Of a stretch of 64,000 bases of DNA, positions 25,932 through 33,569 are shown piece by piece (position 1 is the first letter of the stretch; every line of letters starts with the position of its first letter). Both the position numbers and the translations under genes were made by a program. The notes beneath the pieces are model-generated. The model saw only the letters and a program-made list of their open reading frames with translations. It did no database searches and was not told the DNA's origin. This DNA comes from Chloroflexota bacterium (GTDB taxonomy: Bacteria; Chloroflexota; UBA11872), in assembly GCA_022824495.1 (NCBI GenBank), contig JAJDZU010000024.1:124001-188000 (forward strand), written 5' to 3'.

Positions 25932-26259
25932 CATCCGTCTGCTGCACATGCGCGATTCAGCGCGCGACGTGGTGTCGATTGCGGAAGGCCGGACGCGCGA
26001 AGACCTGGACCGGGACCGACAGCTCGTACTCGCGCTGTCTCATGCCATCCAGATCATCGGCGAAGCCGCCAACCGGGTGAGCGAAACAACCCGGGAATCA
26101 GCGCCGGACGTTCCGTGGCGCCTCATCATCAACATGCGCCACCGGATCGTCCACGACTACTACCGCATCAATCTCGATGTGCTCTGACGGACAGTGCGTG
26201 AGGAAGTACCGGACCTGATCGCCCGGCTCGAGCGGCTGGTTCCACCGGCGTCTGACTGA
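25928..26259 (+). pseudogene. Decaying HepT-like toxin (HEPN) gene
   Basis: The frame beginning [19 protein letters not shown] (from 25927) and running to 26187 is a HepT toxin: EGRTREDLDRDRQLVLALSH, IIGEAANRVSE, and the active-site RHRIVHDYY, an exact R-X4-H-X-Y. Two faults are visible. The ATG overlapping the mntA stop (25928) is in another frame from the conserved start of the protein, and the only in-frame ATG (25948) would remove the first residues. At 26185-26187 a TGA follows INLDVL where relatives have Trp (TGG), and conserved sequence (RTVREEVPDLIARL) goes on in frame to the stop at 26257-26259. A shortened 79-residue product from 25948 cannot be excluded. Confidence 0.7.
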
Positions 26260-26384
26260 TCCCGAGCACGACTGATTCTTTGGTCGTCGGCCGGCAGGAC
26301 TCCCGACTTCCCACGAGGCCTAACCACGTTCGGTAGCCTTCCCCTAATACCCGCGACCAACTGATCCAGGAAAGGCCGGTTCCG

Positions 26385-27431
26385 GTGGTTCGAATAGCAA
26401 TGCTCGGCAGCGGCTTCGTCTGCGACTTCTATATGAACGCCCTGCGCTACGTGCCCGATCAGCGCGTGGTGGTGAATTTCTCGAAGACCGAGGCCAAGGC
26501 CCAGGACTTTGCCCAGCGCTGGAAGGTGCCCGAATCCACGACCGACATGCAGGCCGCCATCGAACGCGACGACGTGGACCTGGTGGTGGTGGGGCTGCCC
26601 AATTTCGTCCACCGCGACGCCTGCATCGCCGCCGCCGAGGCCGGCAAGGCCGTGGTCTGCACCAAGCCGCTTGGCCGCAATGCGCCGGAGGCCGCCGAAA
26701 TCCTGCACGCCGTCCGCCAGCACGGCGTCTTCAACGGCTACCTGGAGACCGAAGCCTTCATGCCCGACGTCCTGCGCGCCAAGCAGGCCGTTGACGACGG
26801 GGCCATCGGCAAGGTGCTGATCGTGCGCGCGCGCGAGGCCCACACCGGATCCCACGCCAGCTACGCCTGGGACTCGTCCACGAGCGGCGGCGGACCGTTG
26901 CTGGGGATGGGCGTGCACGCGGTGGCCGCCTGCCGACTCTTCATCGGCAAGGATGTGATGCCGCAGGAGGTTATGTGCTGGGCCGACACGCTGGAGCACG
27001 ACGTGCCGTTTGAGGACAACGCCGTGGCTTTGGTGCGCTTCGAGAACCGCTCGCTCGGCCAGATCGAGGCCGGCTGGAGCAATCACGGCGGCATGGACGT
27101 CCGCACCGAGATTTACGGCGAGGACGGCCTGATCCACATCGACGCCACCCACGGCGTGCCGATCAAGGCTTTCAGCCTGCACTCCATGGGCTACGTGCAG
27201 GAAAAGGCCGACTCCGACACCGGCTGGACCTTTCCGCAGTCCGACGAAGCCTGGCAATACGGCTATCACGGCCAGATGTACCACTTCGTCCGCTGCCTGG
27301 AAGACGGCACGCCCGCCGCCGAAGACTTCGAAGACGGCTACATCTCCAACGCCGTCATCGACGCCGCCTACCGCAGCGCCGAATCACGGCAGTGGGAGGC
27401 GGTGGATCTTTCGGGGCTCAATTCCGACTAG
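26385..27431 (+). CDS. Gfo/Idh/MocA family oxidoreductase
   Basis: The N-terminal Rossmann domain starts VRIAMLGSGFVCDFYMNAL and continues to VVVGLPNFVHRDACIAAAEAGKAVVCTKPLGRN (two adjoining motifs), which includes the family EKP-equivalent TKP with its NAD-contacting Lys. The C-terminal half is the GFO/IDH dimerisation and substrate domain, with MGVHAVAACRLF and VRFENRSLGQIEAGWSNHGG. These enzymes oxidise or reduce sugars and inositols using NAD(P). GTG start with AGGAAAGG upstream. It stands alone between a toxin-antitoxin locus and an ATPase. Confidence 0.87.
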   Translation: MVRIAMLGSGFVCDFYMNALRYVPDQRVVVNFSKTEAKAQDFAQRWKVPESTTDMQAAIERDDVDLVVVGLPNFVHRDACIAAAEAGKAVVCTKPLGRNAPEAAEILHAVRQHGVFNGYLETEAFMPDVLRAKQAVDDGAIGKVLIVRAREAHTGSHASYAWDSSTSGGGPLLGMGVHAVAACRLFIGKDVMPQEVMCWADTLEHDVPFEDNAVALVRFENRSLGQIEAGWSNHGGMDVRTEIYGEDGLIHIDATHGVPIKAFSLHSMGYVQEKADSDTGWTFPQSDEAWQYGYHGQMYHFVRCLEDGTPAAEDFEDGYISNAVIDAAYRSAESRQWEAVDLSGLNSD

Positions 27432-27455
27432 GGTCGACGACCACAGGCAGCCGGC

Positions 27456-28646
27456 CTACGACTGCGTCGAGAGTTCGCCTGATTCGATCCGGTCCAGCAC
27501 CTCGCGCAGGCCTTGCAGCGGGACTGCCTGAGCGTCGGTGCGGGATTGGGAGGTGGCGCCGCCATACACGACAGCCTTGGCTGAGATGTCGGGGATCAGG
27601 GCGGCGACGCGGTGCAGGGAGGTGAAGTAGTCGCTGGCGATGGTGGCGCCGGACTTGATTTCGATGGCGCCGATGCCGCGGCCGGTCTCGTAGAAGAGGT
27701 CGCATTCGAGGCCGCGTGAGTCCCGGAAGAAAGACAGATTGGGCTGGAGGCCTCGGTTGAAGCGGTACTTGAGGGTCTCGGCCACGACCAGGTTCTCGAA
27801 CAGCGGGCCGCGCAGGGGATGGGTGACGACCTGGTCCGCGTGCTCGATGCCGATGAGGAAGCTGGCCAAGCCCACGTCATAGAAGTAGAGCTTGGGCGAT
27901 TTGACCAGGCGCTTGCGGATATTGGCGTGATAGGGCGGCAACTGAAAGACGATGTAGCTGGCTTCCAACACCGTCAGCCACTCGCGCGCGGTGGTGTGCG
28001 AGACGCCGGCGTCGGAGCCCAGGGCGCTGAGGTTGACCAACTGGCCCACGCGTCCCGCGCAGAGGCGCACGAAGCGCCGGAAGCTGGTCAGGTTGCGAAT
28101 CTCGCCGATACGGCGCACGTCGCGCTCGACGTAGGTCTCGAAGTAGTCGCCCAGGGCCTGCCGCGGCTCCAGCCGTTGATCCAGGATCCGCGGGTAGAAG
28201 CCTGAGAACAGCATCTCGTCGATTGCGAGACTGGCGCCAATGCGCTCGCGCTCCGCAAGCGAGAAGGGCAGCAGGCGCAGCAGTGCCGTGCGTCCGGCCA
28301 GCGACTGGCTGATGGCGCTGGAGAGTTGAAACTGCTCGCTGCCGGTCAGCACGAAGAGGCTGTTACGCCGCCGCTCGTCCGCCAGCACCTGCAGGTACGA
28401 CAGGAGATCGGGGACGTGCTGGATTTCATCGATGATGGCGCCCTCACCGAGTTGCGCCAAAAATCCCCGCGGGTCCGATTCGGCGAACTGGCGCTGATCT
28501 GGCGCCTCCAGGTTGGCGTAGGCCAGATTGGGAAACGCCGCCCGGCAGAGGGTGGTCTTGCCGGACTGCCGCGGTCCGGTGACGGTGACGAAGGGATATT
28601 GCTGGAACAGCCGCGTCAGGTACGGGGCGATTTCACGCTCGATCAT
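27456..28646 (-). CDS. AAA ATPase with DUF4143 domain
   Basis: The 396-residue protein has a Walker A TVTGPRQSGKTTL, a Walker B AIIDEIQHVPDLL and sensor-like LFVLTGSEQFQL in the AAA_14 domain, a winged-helix-like middle (LSALGSDAGVSHTTAREWL), and the C-terminal DUF4143 part with PKLYFYDVGLASFL, GPLFENLVVAE and the nuclease-like LECDLFYE plus AIEIKSG. The last motifs look like a PD-(D/E)XK fold, and it is not clear whether it is active. The function of this widespread family is not settled. The ATG at 28646 is preferred over a TTG at 28682. A 45-nt palindrome sits just upstream. Confidence 0.87.
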   Translation of the reverse strand: MIEREIAPYLTRLFQQYPFVTVTGPRQSGKTTLCRAAFPNLAYANLEAPDQRQFAESDPRGFLAQLGEGAIIDEIQHVPDLLSYLQVLADERRRNSLFVLTGSEQFQLSSAISQSLAGRTALLRLLPFSLAERERIGASLAIDEMLFSGFYPRILDQRLEPRQALGDYFETYVERDVRRIGEIRNLTSFRRFVRLCAGRVGQLVNLSALGSDAGVSHTTAREWLTVLEASYIVFQLPPYHANIRKRLVKSPKLYFYDVGLASFLIGIEHADQVVTHPLRGPLFENLVVAETLKYRFNRGLQPNLSFFRDSRGLECDLFYETGRGIGAIEIKSGATIASDYFTSLHRVAALIPDISAKAVVYGGATSQSRTDAQAVPLQGLREVLDRIESGELSTQS

Positions 28647-28663
28647 GCTCGTCACGCTAGGGA

Positions 28664-28708
28664 CAACCTGCACAAATTGCAAGTAGTACTTTCAATTTGT
28701 GCAGGTTG
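28664..28708. promoter_or_regulatory. 45-nt near-perfect palindrome upstream of AAA/DUF4143 gene
   Basis: Arms of 22 nt around a single central base (28686) pair at 21 of 22 positions; the only mismatch is C28680 against T28692. The outer arms read CAACCTGCACAAATTG and CAATTTGTGCAGGTTG, and the inner part is AAGTAgTACTT. It begins 18 bp before the ATG of the ATPase, whose product has a winged-helix-like segment, so an autoregulatory operator is the simplest reading. It could also be a transcribed hairpin or the target of a mobile element. There is no T-run, so a terminator is unlikely. Confidence 0.8.
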
Positions 28709-28774
28709 CGGGGCGCCAGGGCAACCCGTAAGGCGTTCGGGCCGCCCCCAAATTGGGCTGGGGAGCGACCTGCG

Positions 28775-30172
28775 TTAGCTCAGGTCTCGCACCTCGTCCC
28801 CAAACCGGTAGGCGAAGACCTGGCCGTAGCTGAATTCGATGTGGATGCGCACCTGTTCGCCGGCGGCGGGGCCCAGATCCGGCGAGCCGTTCCAGGTGAC
28901 CGGGTGCTCCACGGAGTCGCCGCGGATTTCGTCGCAGTCGTCGAGCAGCAGGCCGGGGATGGGGGCGCCGCTGCCGGTGCGGACCTCGACCCTGGCGGAG
29001 CCGTTGCGGACGTTGGCGTTGAGGAACAGGCGTTGGCCGCCGGCCAGCACGCGGTCGGTCACGATCCAGCCCGCTTCGCGCCCGGCCGACAGCCCGGCAA
29101 AGCGGTCCAGGCCCAGGACAAAGGTGCCAATGCCGCCCGAGCGGTAGTTCAGCCCGTGGGCCTCTTCGCGGCCGTGGAACCAGAAGCGCATGCGGTCGCC
29201 CTCGCGCACCGGCGGGCTGTCGGACATGTTGACCCAGGAGTCGTCCCAGCCGCCTTCGGCGCCCAGGTCCATGAACCGGTCGCGCCGGAACGGTCGCTGC
29301 CAGTGGAGGCCGTCGAGGCTGCTGGCCAGCGTGACCCACATGCGTTCCACGTCGGTGTCGTAGAGGTTCACGAAGGCCAGGTAGCGGTTGCCGTAGACGA
29401 TGGGGGCGATGTTGTAGAACTCGGTGCCGCGGGTATCGAAGGCGTCGTTAGTCAGCACCGTCGCGTAGTCCGACCAGTTGAGAAAGTCCGGGCTCGCGGC
29501 GCGCGCCACGATCCGCTTGTGCGGCAGCGGGTCCGCCGTCGCCCCGGGCAACCGGCCGGGGAGGTAGCGCGGCGGCCGCAGGAACAGCCAGTATTCTCCG
29601 GTTGCGGGGTCCTTGATGGCGGAATGCCGGTCCCCGGCCTGCGCGTAGATGGGGTCCGGGTGCAACGTCCAGCGAATCCCGTCCGGGCTGAACATGGCGT
29701 ATAGCCCATCGCCCACGCGGTCCCGAAACACGTGATGCACCGGAATCTTGTAGCGCCGTTCCGGCCCGCCGACGTCGTCCACGATCAATCCGTGAGACTC
29801 CATTCCCCGGCAGCCCGGAATCAGGGAGGGTCGGTGAAAGATGTTGTTGTTGGTGTTGCCGCCAAACTCGATCACGCCCAGATTGGGCTTGGTCCAGTTG
29901 ATGCCGTCGTCCGACTCGGCGTAGTTGAGCAGCACCTGGTCGCCGGTGGGGCTGTCGTAATCGAAGCTCCGGTACCACATGCGAAAGCCGCCGGTGGCGT
30001 CGTCCTTCAGGATGGACAGGTCCATCCCCACGCCGCCGCCTTCCCAGGGCCGGTCGGCGGTCATGATGGGGTCGTGCGAGCGCCGTTCGGGGCGACCGAT
30101 GGTCGGCGTGACGTTCCACGAGGCGTCCACCTCGAGGTCATCCACGAAGAGGTGCAGGTTCGGGTCGTACAT
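28775..30172 (-). CDS. Five-bladed beta-propeller glycosidase-like protein
   Basis: The 465-residue protein shows repeated strand-turn blocks with Asp/Trp-rich turns (GFRMWYRSFD, YAESDDGINWTKP, AMFSPDGIRWTLH, ARAASPDFLNWSDY, ASSLDGLHWQRPF). This is the pattern of family GH32/GH43/GH68-like five-bladed propellers. A C-terminal beta-sandwich follows from about residue 350. No signal peptide is seen, so it may be cytoplasmic. A catalytic acid pair cannot be fixed by eye, and the protein may bind or cleave an unknown saccharide. It is transcribed toward the AAA ATPase gene with 128 bp between. Confidence 0.68.
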   Translation of the reverse strand: MYDPNLHLFVDDLEVDASWNVTPTIGRPERRSHDPIMTADRPWEGGGVGMDLSILKDDATGGFRMWYRSFDYDSPTGDQVLLNYAESDDGINWTKPNLGVIEFGGNTNNNIFHRPSLIPGCRGMESHGLIVDDVGGPERRYKIPVHHVFRDRVGDGLYAMFSPDGIRWTLHPDPIYAQAGDRHSAIKDPATGEYWLFLRPPRYLPGRLPGATADPLPHKRIVARAASPDFLNWSDYATVLTNDAFDTRGTEFYNIAPIVYGNRYLAFVNLYDTDVERMWVTLASSLDGLHWQRPFRRDRFMDLGAEGGWDDSWVNMSDSPPVREGDRMRFWFHGREEAHGLNYRSGGIGTFVLGLDRFAGLSAGREAGWIVTDRVLAGGQRLFLNANVRNGSARVEVRTGSGAPIPGLLLDDCDEIRGDSVEHPVTWNGSPDLGPAAGEQVRIHIEFSYGQVFAYRFGDEVRDLS

Positions 30173-30299
30173 GGCTGGGTTCTCCGCCCCGCGATTGCGC
30201 CGAGTCTAGGGCGCGTGGCGAAGTCGCGCCCCTGTGCCCTTGGGAATTCGCCTTACAATGTGCCCCCAAACGCCGACAGGCCCGTCCTCGCTTCGGGGC

Positions 30300-30506
30300 A
30301 TGGAGAGAGAAGGCTTACCCGTGTCGATCCGTAAGTGGCGCACCGCCGCCATGCTCCTGGTCGCCAGTGCCGTCGCGGCCACGCTGTTTGCCGGCTGCGG
30401 CGGCGAGTTCGAGTTCAAGCCCAGCGGCAGCGGCCGCGGCCAGGGCGTCAACTACCAGCAGGCCCCGGGCTCGCTGTACGACGCCACGCCGACGCCGTCG
30501 TCCTGA
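30300..30506 (+). CDS. Small lipoprotein
   Basis: The product is a short lipoprotein: a basic start (IRKWRT), a hydrophobic helix (AAMLLVASAVAATLF) and the lipobox LFAGC, then about 35 residues rich in Gly, Ser and Pro that end ATPTPSS. After cleavage only a small acylated peptide remains, so it is probably a surface-exposed structural or tether peptide. A GTG at 30321 (giving a start MSIRKWR) is an equally good start. It stands between two minus-strand genes. The function is unknown. Confidence 0.65.
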   Translation: MEREGLPVSIRKWRTAAMLLVASAVAATLFAGCGGEFEFKPSGSGRGQGVNYQQAPGSLYDATPTPSS

Positions 30507-30538
30507 CGTAGGGCCGCAGCCAGGCCAGGCGTCCGGCG

Positions 30539-31009
30539 CTAGGTTTCGGTCTCGTTCCGGGCGGACTCCTCGCGGAGAAACGCTTCGGCGGAGTCCAGGT
30601 ACACCTGTGGAAAACCGGCCACGGGACGTTTGCCGGTGATGGCTCGCTTTGCTTCGGTCGGTGACAACCCCCGGAGCGCGCGCAGAATCACATAGGTCAT
30701 CAGCGGGCCGCGGTGCATCCCCTCGCGGCAGTGCACGTAGAGTTGCGCATCCCGGTCCGCCAGTGCCCGCCGCGCGAACGATAGTCCCCGCTGGAACCAC
30801 GACGCCGGCTTCGGCTCCAGGTCATCCACCACCGGCACCCAGGTCGCCCTGAAGTCCCGCCGCACCTGAGCGCCATGCGGGTCCGTGCTCACGTTCAGCA
30901 CGTGCGTCACCCCGGCCGCCTGCAGCGCGCCCAGCGACGCCGGACTGGGCCGTCCCCCAACCCAGACCCCGTCCGCTACCTCCGACGGTGGATACGGCTC
31001 AAAGAACAT
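30539..31009 (-). CDS. Dual-specificity/tyrosine phosphatase-like protein
   Basis: The 156-residue protein has the cysteine phosphatase signature HCREGMHRGP with nucleophile C94 and phosphate-binding R100 (C-X5-R), and an upstream acidic loop VPVVDDLEP that can supply the general-acid Asp. The start VADGVWVGGRPSPASLGALQAAGVTHVLNV (seen as two motifs) is typical of dual-specificity phosphatases. The substrate is unknown; it may be a phosphoprotein or a small phospho-compound. Confidence 0.85.
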   Translation of the reverse strand: MFFEPYPPSEVADGVWVGGRPSPASLGALQAAGVTHVLNVSTDPHGAQVRRDFRATWVPVVDDLEPKPASWFQRGLSFARRALADRDAQLYVHCREGMHRGPLMTYVILRALRGLSPTEAKRAITGKRPVAGFPQVYLDSAEAFLREESARNETET

Positions 31010-31395
31010 CGCGGCCCGCCTTATCCGTCGCTGATCGATGTGACACCGTCATCGCTGCTTTCGCCTTGACCGCCGGCGCCATTGTCCGGTCTCGAGCGGC
31101 GGCGGACAGGTGTTCGGAGGCATGTTGGACACATTCTGGCCGACGCCCGGATATCCGGCCCGCCGCCGGCGTTCGAAACGAACCGGAGTCTCGTCCCAGC
31201 CTCGTCCCATCAGCACGAGCGGCCGCGCCGCCAGCACAAGTGGCTCTGCCACCATTCCAGGGATCCAAGCGCGGAGCGCCTCGGTCAGCTCGCGGTGCAA
31301 TGCACAACCCCTCCGCTCGCCGTCCCAGCAAGAGTGGCTTTGCCACCCCGTATGATGGCGCTCCCTTTTCCGAGCCTTGTTGGGCTGGGCGGCCC
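31010..31395. other. Intergenic region with three related hairpin repeats
   Basis: No convincing gene is seen, although long frames run through it. It contains a TGTTGGACACATTCTGGCCG stretch (31124-31143) similar to one near 1105, and three copies of a 22-nt hairpin unit listed separately. A TATGAT at 31351-31356 might be a -10 box for the following D-glutamate cyclase module, but a -35 box is lacking. Confidence 0.45.
31211..31347. repeat. Three-copy hairpin repeat (two tandem, one 73 bp further)
   Basis: Copies lie at 31211-31232, 31232-31253 and 31326-31347. Each reads CAGCA, two variable bases, AG, then a short hairpin. The stems are GCGGC/GCCGC in copy 1 and GTGGC/GCCAC in copies 2 and 3, with loops CGC, TCT and TTT. 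The C-G to T-A change between copies keeps the stem paired. Copies 2 and 3 agree at 20 of 23 positions over a slightly longer unit. This looks like a small REP-type or RNA-structured repeat. Confidence 0.6.
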
Positions 31396-32292
31396 GTGTG
31401 GCCTTCGCCTGATCCTGCGCAAACCGCCGCCGTTGACGTGGCCGACGCCGTGTTTCCATACGACTACCGCGGCGTCCGCCCCGCGCTGGCCCGTGTGCCC
31501 GCCGATTCGTACGCCCGCGCCGCCCAGGAGTTACTGGACCGCCGCCCCGGCGTGGCCCTGCTGATCACCGGATTTCCCATCAAGGGCATCGCCGAGACCG
31601 ACGGCCCGCCAGGCGCCGCCGCCGTGGGGCGGGCGTTGCAGGCTCTGAGTTGGCACGTCATCACGGTCGTTGACCCCATGACCCGCCCCGTCATCGAAGC
31701 CCTCGGCCGCGACCTTGGCGAAATCGAGGAAATCGACGCCGATGGTGTCCCGCAGGCCGAAGCGGCCACCGGGCGTCTGCTGGACCGGATTCGCCCGCAT
31801 GCCGCCATAGCCATCGAGCGCCCGGGCCTGACCGCGGATGGCCGCCTGGCCAATATGCGCGGCGAGACCCTGGACCCCTCGCCCGTCCCCATGGACGGCC
31901 TGCTGCGCGTGCCGATCAGCATTGGCGTGGGCGATGGCGGCAATGAGCTGGGCCTCGGGTCGCTTGCCAGCTTCATGCGCCGGCGCCGCATCTCGCCGGC
32001 CCCCTGCGTCACTCGCGCCCGGCACGTGCTGCTGGCGTCGGTCAGCAACTGGGGCGCCTACGGGTTTACGGCCATGCTGGAGATGCTGGCGGGGCGGCCG
32101 CTGCTGCCGACCGAGACCGACGATCGACTCTGGATGCGCGCGATCGTGGAAGCCGGCGCCGTGGACGGCGTCACCGCCCGCTGTGAACCCACCGTGGACA
32201 CCTTCCACTACGACCGCACCGCCAGCGTCCTGCACCGCCTGGCCGATGTTTGCGAGGCCTACGCCCGGACCAACGGCCGAGTGCCCGCATGA
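31396..32292 (+). CDS. D-glutamate cyclase-like, C-terminal (DUF4392) domain protein
   Basis: The protein matches the DUF4392 domain found at the C-terminus of animal D-glutamate cyclase. It has ALLITGFPIKGIAETDGPPG near the start, AIAIERPGLTADGRLANMRGE (in two parts), ISIGVGDGGNELGLGSL (phosphate-loop-like Gly/Asp motif) and VSNWGAYGFTAML. The expected reaction with its partner is D-glutamate to 5-oxo-D-proline and water. The start is uncertain: GTG 31396 is chosen, GTG 31438 and ATG 31299 are alternatives, and upstream sequence is repeat-like. The stop overlaps the start of the DUF1445 gene (ATGA). Confidence 0.8.
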   Translation: MWPSPDPAQTAAVDVADAVFPYDYRGVRPALARVPADSYARAAQELLDRRPGVALLITGFPIKGIAETDGPPGAAAVGRALQALSWHVITVVDPMTRPVIEALGRDLGEIEEIDADGVPQAEAATGRLLDRIRPHAAIAIERPGLTADGRLANMRGETLDPSPVPMDGLLRVPISIGVGDGGNELGLGSLASFMRRRRISPAPCVTRARHVLLASVSNWGAYGFTAMLEMLAGRPLLPTETDDRLWMRAIVEAGAVDGVTARCEPTVDTFHYDRTASVLHRLADVCEAYARTNGRVPA

Positions 32293-33101
32293 GCCAACCC
32301 TGGAACCAGGCCACCGGCGCCCAGGTCCGCGCCGCCTGCCGCTCAGGCGAGTGGGACCGGCCCACGCACGGCATGGCCGACGGCCACGTGCAGGCCAACC
32401 TGGTCATGCTGCCGGCCGACGCCGCGGATGACTTCCAGGCCTTTTGCGAGGCCAACCCGATCCCCTGTCCGCTGCTGGAGCGCACGGAACCCGGCAACTT
32501 CGAACCCACCCAATTCGCCCCCGGCGCCGACCTGCGGACCGACGCCCCGCGCTACCGCGTTTACCGCGAGGGCGTCCAGGACCCCGGCGAACCCACCGAC
32601 GTGCTGGAGCAGGTCCGGGACGACATGGTCGGGTTCCTGCTCGGCTGTAGCTTCACTTTCGAGGGCGCTATGGCTCGCGCCGGCTTCGAGCTCCGTCATC
32701 AGACCCAGGACGTCAACGTCCCTATGTACCGGACCACCATGGCCTGCCGCCCGGCCGGCGCGTTTGCCGGACCCATGGTCGTCAGCATGCGCCCCGTGCA
32801 GGCCAACCGGGTGCCCGAGGTCTGCGAGATCACCGCCCGCTACCCGAGCGTCCACGGCGCGCCCGTTCACGCCGGCGACCCGCTCACCATCGGCATCAGT
32901 GACATCAACCGGCCCGATTGGGGCGAGCCCGTGGAAATCCGCCCCGGCGAAGTCCCCGTGTTCTGGGGCTGCGGCGTCACCCCCCAGGCCGTCGCCCAGG
33001 CCAGCCGCCCGGCGCTGATGATCACCCACGCGCCGGGGCACATGTTTGTGACGGATCGGCTGGACTCGGAATTGGAGCAGGCACCGGCTGCTGCTCGCTA
33101 A
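32289..33101 (+). CDS. DUF1445 / D-glutamate cyclase family putative hydro-lyase
   Basis: The 270-residue protein starts with GAQVRAACRSGEWDRPTHGM and has VQANLVMLPADAADDFQAFC, YRVYREG, VGFLLGCSFTFEGAMARAG and MVVSMRPVQANRV, the recognised blocks of the UPF0317/DUF1445 family. The C-terminal VFWGCGVTPQAVAQ and ITHAPGHMFVTD complete it. In animals this domain is fused N-terminally to DUF4392 in mitochondrial D-glutamate cyclase. Here the two halves are separate genes in reversed order, overlapping by 4 bp, which supports a joint enzyme. Confidence 0.9.
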   Translation: MSQPWNQATGAQVRAACRSGEWDRPTHGMADGHVQANLVMLPADAADDFQAFCEANPIPCPLLERTEPGNFEPTQFAPGADLRTDAPRYRVYREGVQDPGEPTDVLEQVRDDMVGFLLGCSFTFEGAMARAGFELRHQTQDVNVPMYRTTMACRPAGAFAGPMVVSMRPVQANRVPEVCEITARYPSVHGAPVHAGDPLTIGISDINRPDWGEPVEIRPGEVPVFWGCGVTPQAVAQASRPALMITHAPGHMFVTDRLDSELEQAPAAAR

Positions 33102-33170
33102 GGTCCGCTTCGGATCGCGCCGTCAGCCTACGGTTGATCTGCAAGGCCTCGCGGTGTGTGAAGCCGCTGG

Positions 33171-33404
33171 CTAGCTGGATTCGGGCACGGAATGGCTGGA
33201 TCCTGCTCGAGCGCCGGCAAAGCCCAGGATCGCGCCGATCGACGCCTTGACCATCCAGTCGGCAACGGTCAGGAGGCTGCGTTGCGCTGGGTTGAAACTG
33301 TCGGCGGGTACGTCGGCAAGCCAGGCCATGATGCCGATGCCGATGACCACAAGGGCGAACAGGCCAATGAACACCCAGCTCGCCGGCACTTCCCGACGGT
33401 TCAT
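33171..33404 (-). CDS. Small two-helix membrane protein (77 aa)
   Basis: The product has a basic start MNRREVPASW, a first membrane helix (VFIGLFALVVIGIGIMAWL), a short polar loop, and a second hydrophobic helix around KASIGAILGFAGARAG near residues 52-68. No family is recognised. A 49-codon membrane protein gene ends 15 bp upstream on the same strand, so the two may form a small operon. No clear ribosome-binding site is seen. Confidence 0.55.
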   Translation of the reverse strand: MNRREVPASWVFIGLFALVVIGIGIMAWLADVPADSFNPAQRSLLTVADWMVKASIGAILGFAGARAGSSHSVPESS

Positions 33405-33419
33405 GGGAACGTCGTGGCG

Positions 33420-33569
33420 CTAGGAGTGATCGCCGTGGGTAGGGCCAGCGTCCCGCCCCCAGGGTGGCGGAGGCACGAATCCCAACATGCCAGCCAGAGA
33501 TACGCCGAAGAGGACCAGGCCGAGCACGATGAGCGTGAGCCCGACGATTTCGTTCAACGAAGTCTCCAC
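33420..33569 (-). CDS. Small single-helix membrane protein (49 aa)
   Basis: A short GTG-started frame encodes 49 residues: a brief polar N-terminus (ETSLNE), one strong membrane helix (IVGLTLIVLGLVLFGVSLAG), then a proline-rich and polar tail (FVPPPPWGRDAGP). The sharply bounded helix and tail argue for a real gene. It lies 15 bp upstream of the 77-aa membrane protein gene. An AAGGGGCC before the GTG is a weak ribosome-binding site. Confidence 0.5.
   Translation of the reverse strand: METSLNEIVGLTLIVLGLVLFGVSLAGMLGFVPPPPWGRDAGPTHGDHS

Noticed and set aside
26185-26187. TGA recoded as tryptophan
   Set aside because: Every other gene in the window ends correctly with TGA where families end, and another broken gene uses TAG, so mutation is simpler than recoding.
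31211-31347. CRISPR array
   Set aside because: Only three imperfect units, irregular spacing, no cas genes and no spacer pattern.
31049-31459. Minus-strand frame upstream of the D-glutamate cyclase genes
   Set aside because: Arg/Gln-rich, overlaps the hairpin repeats, no recognisable domain.
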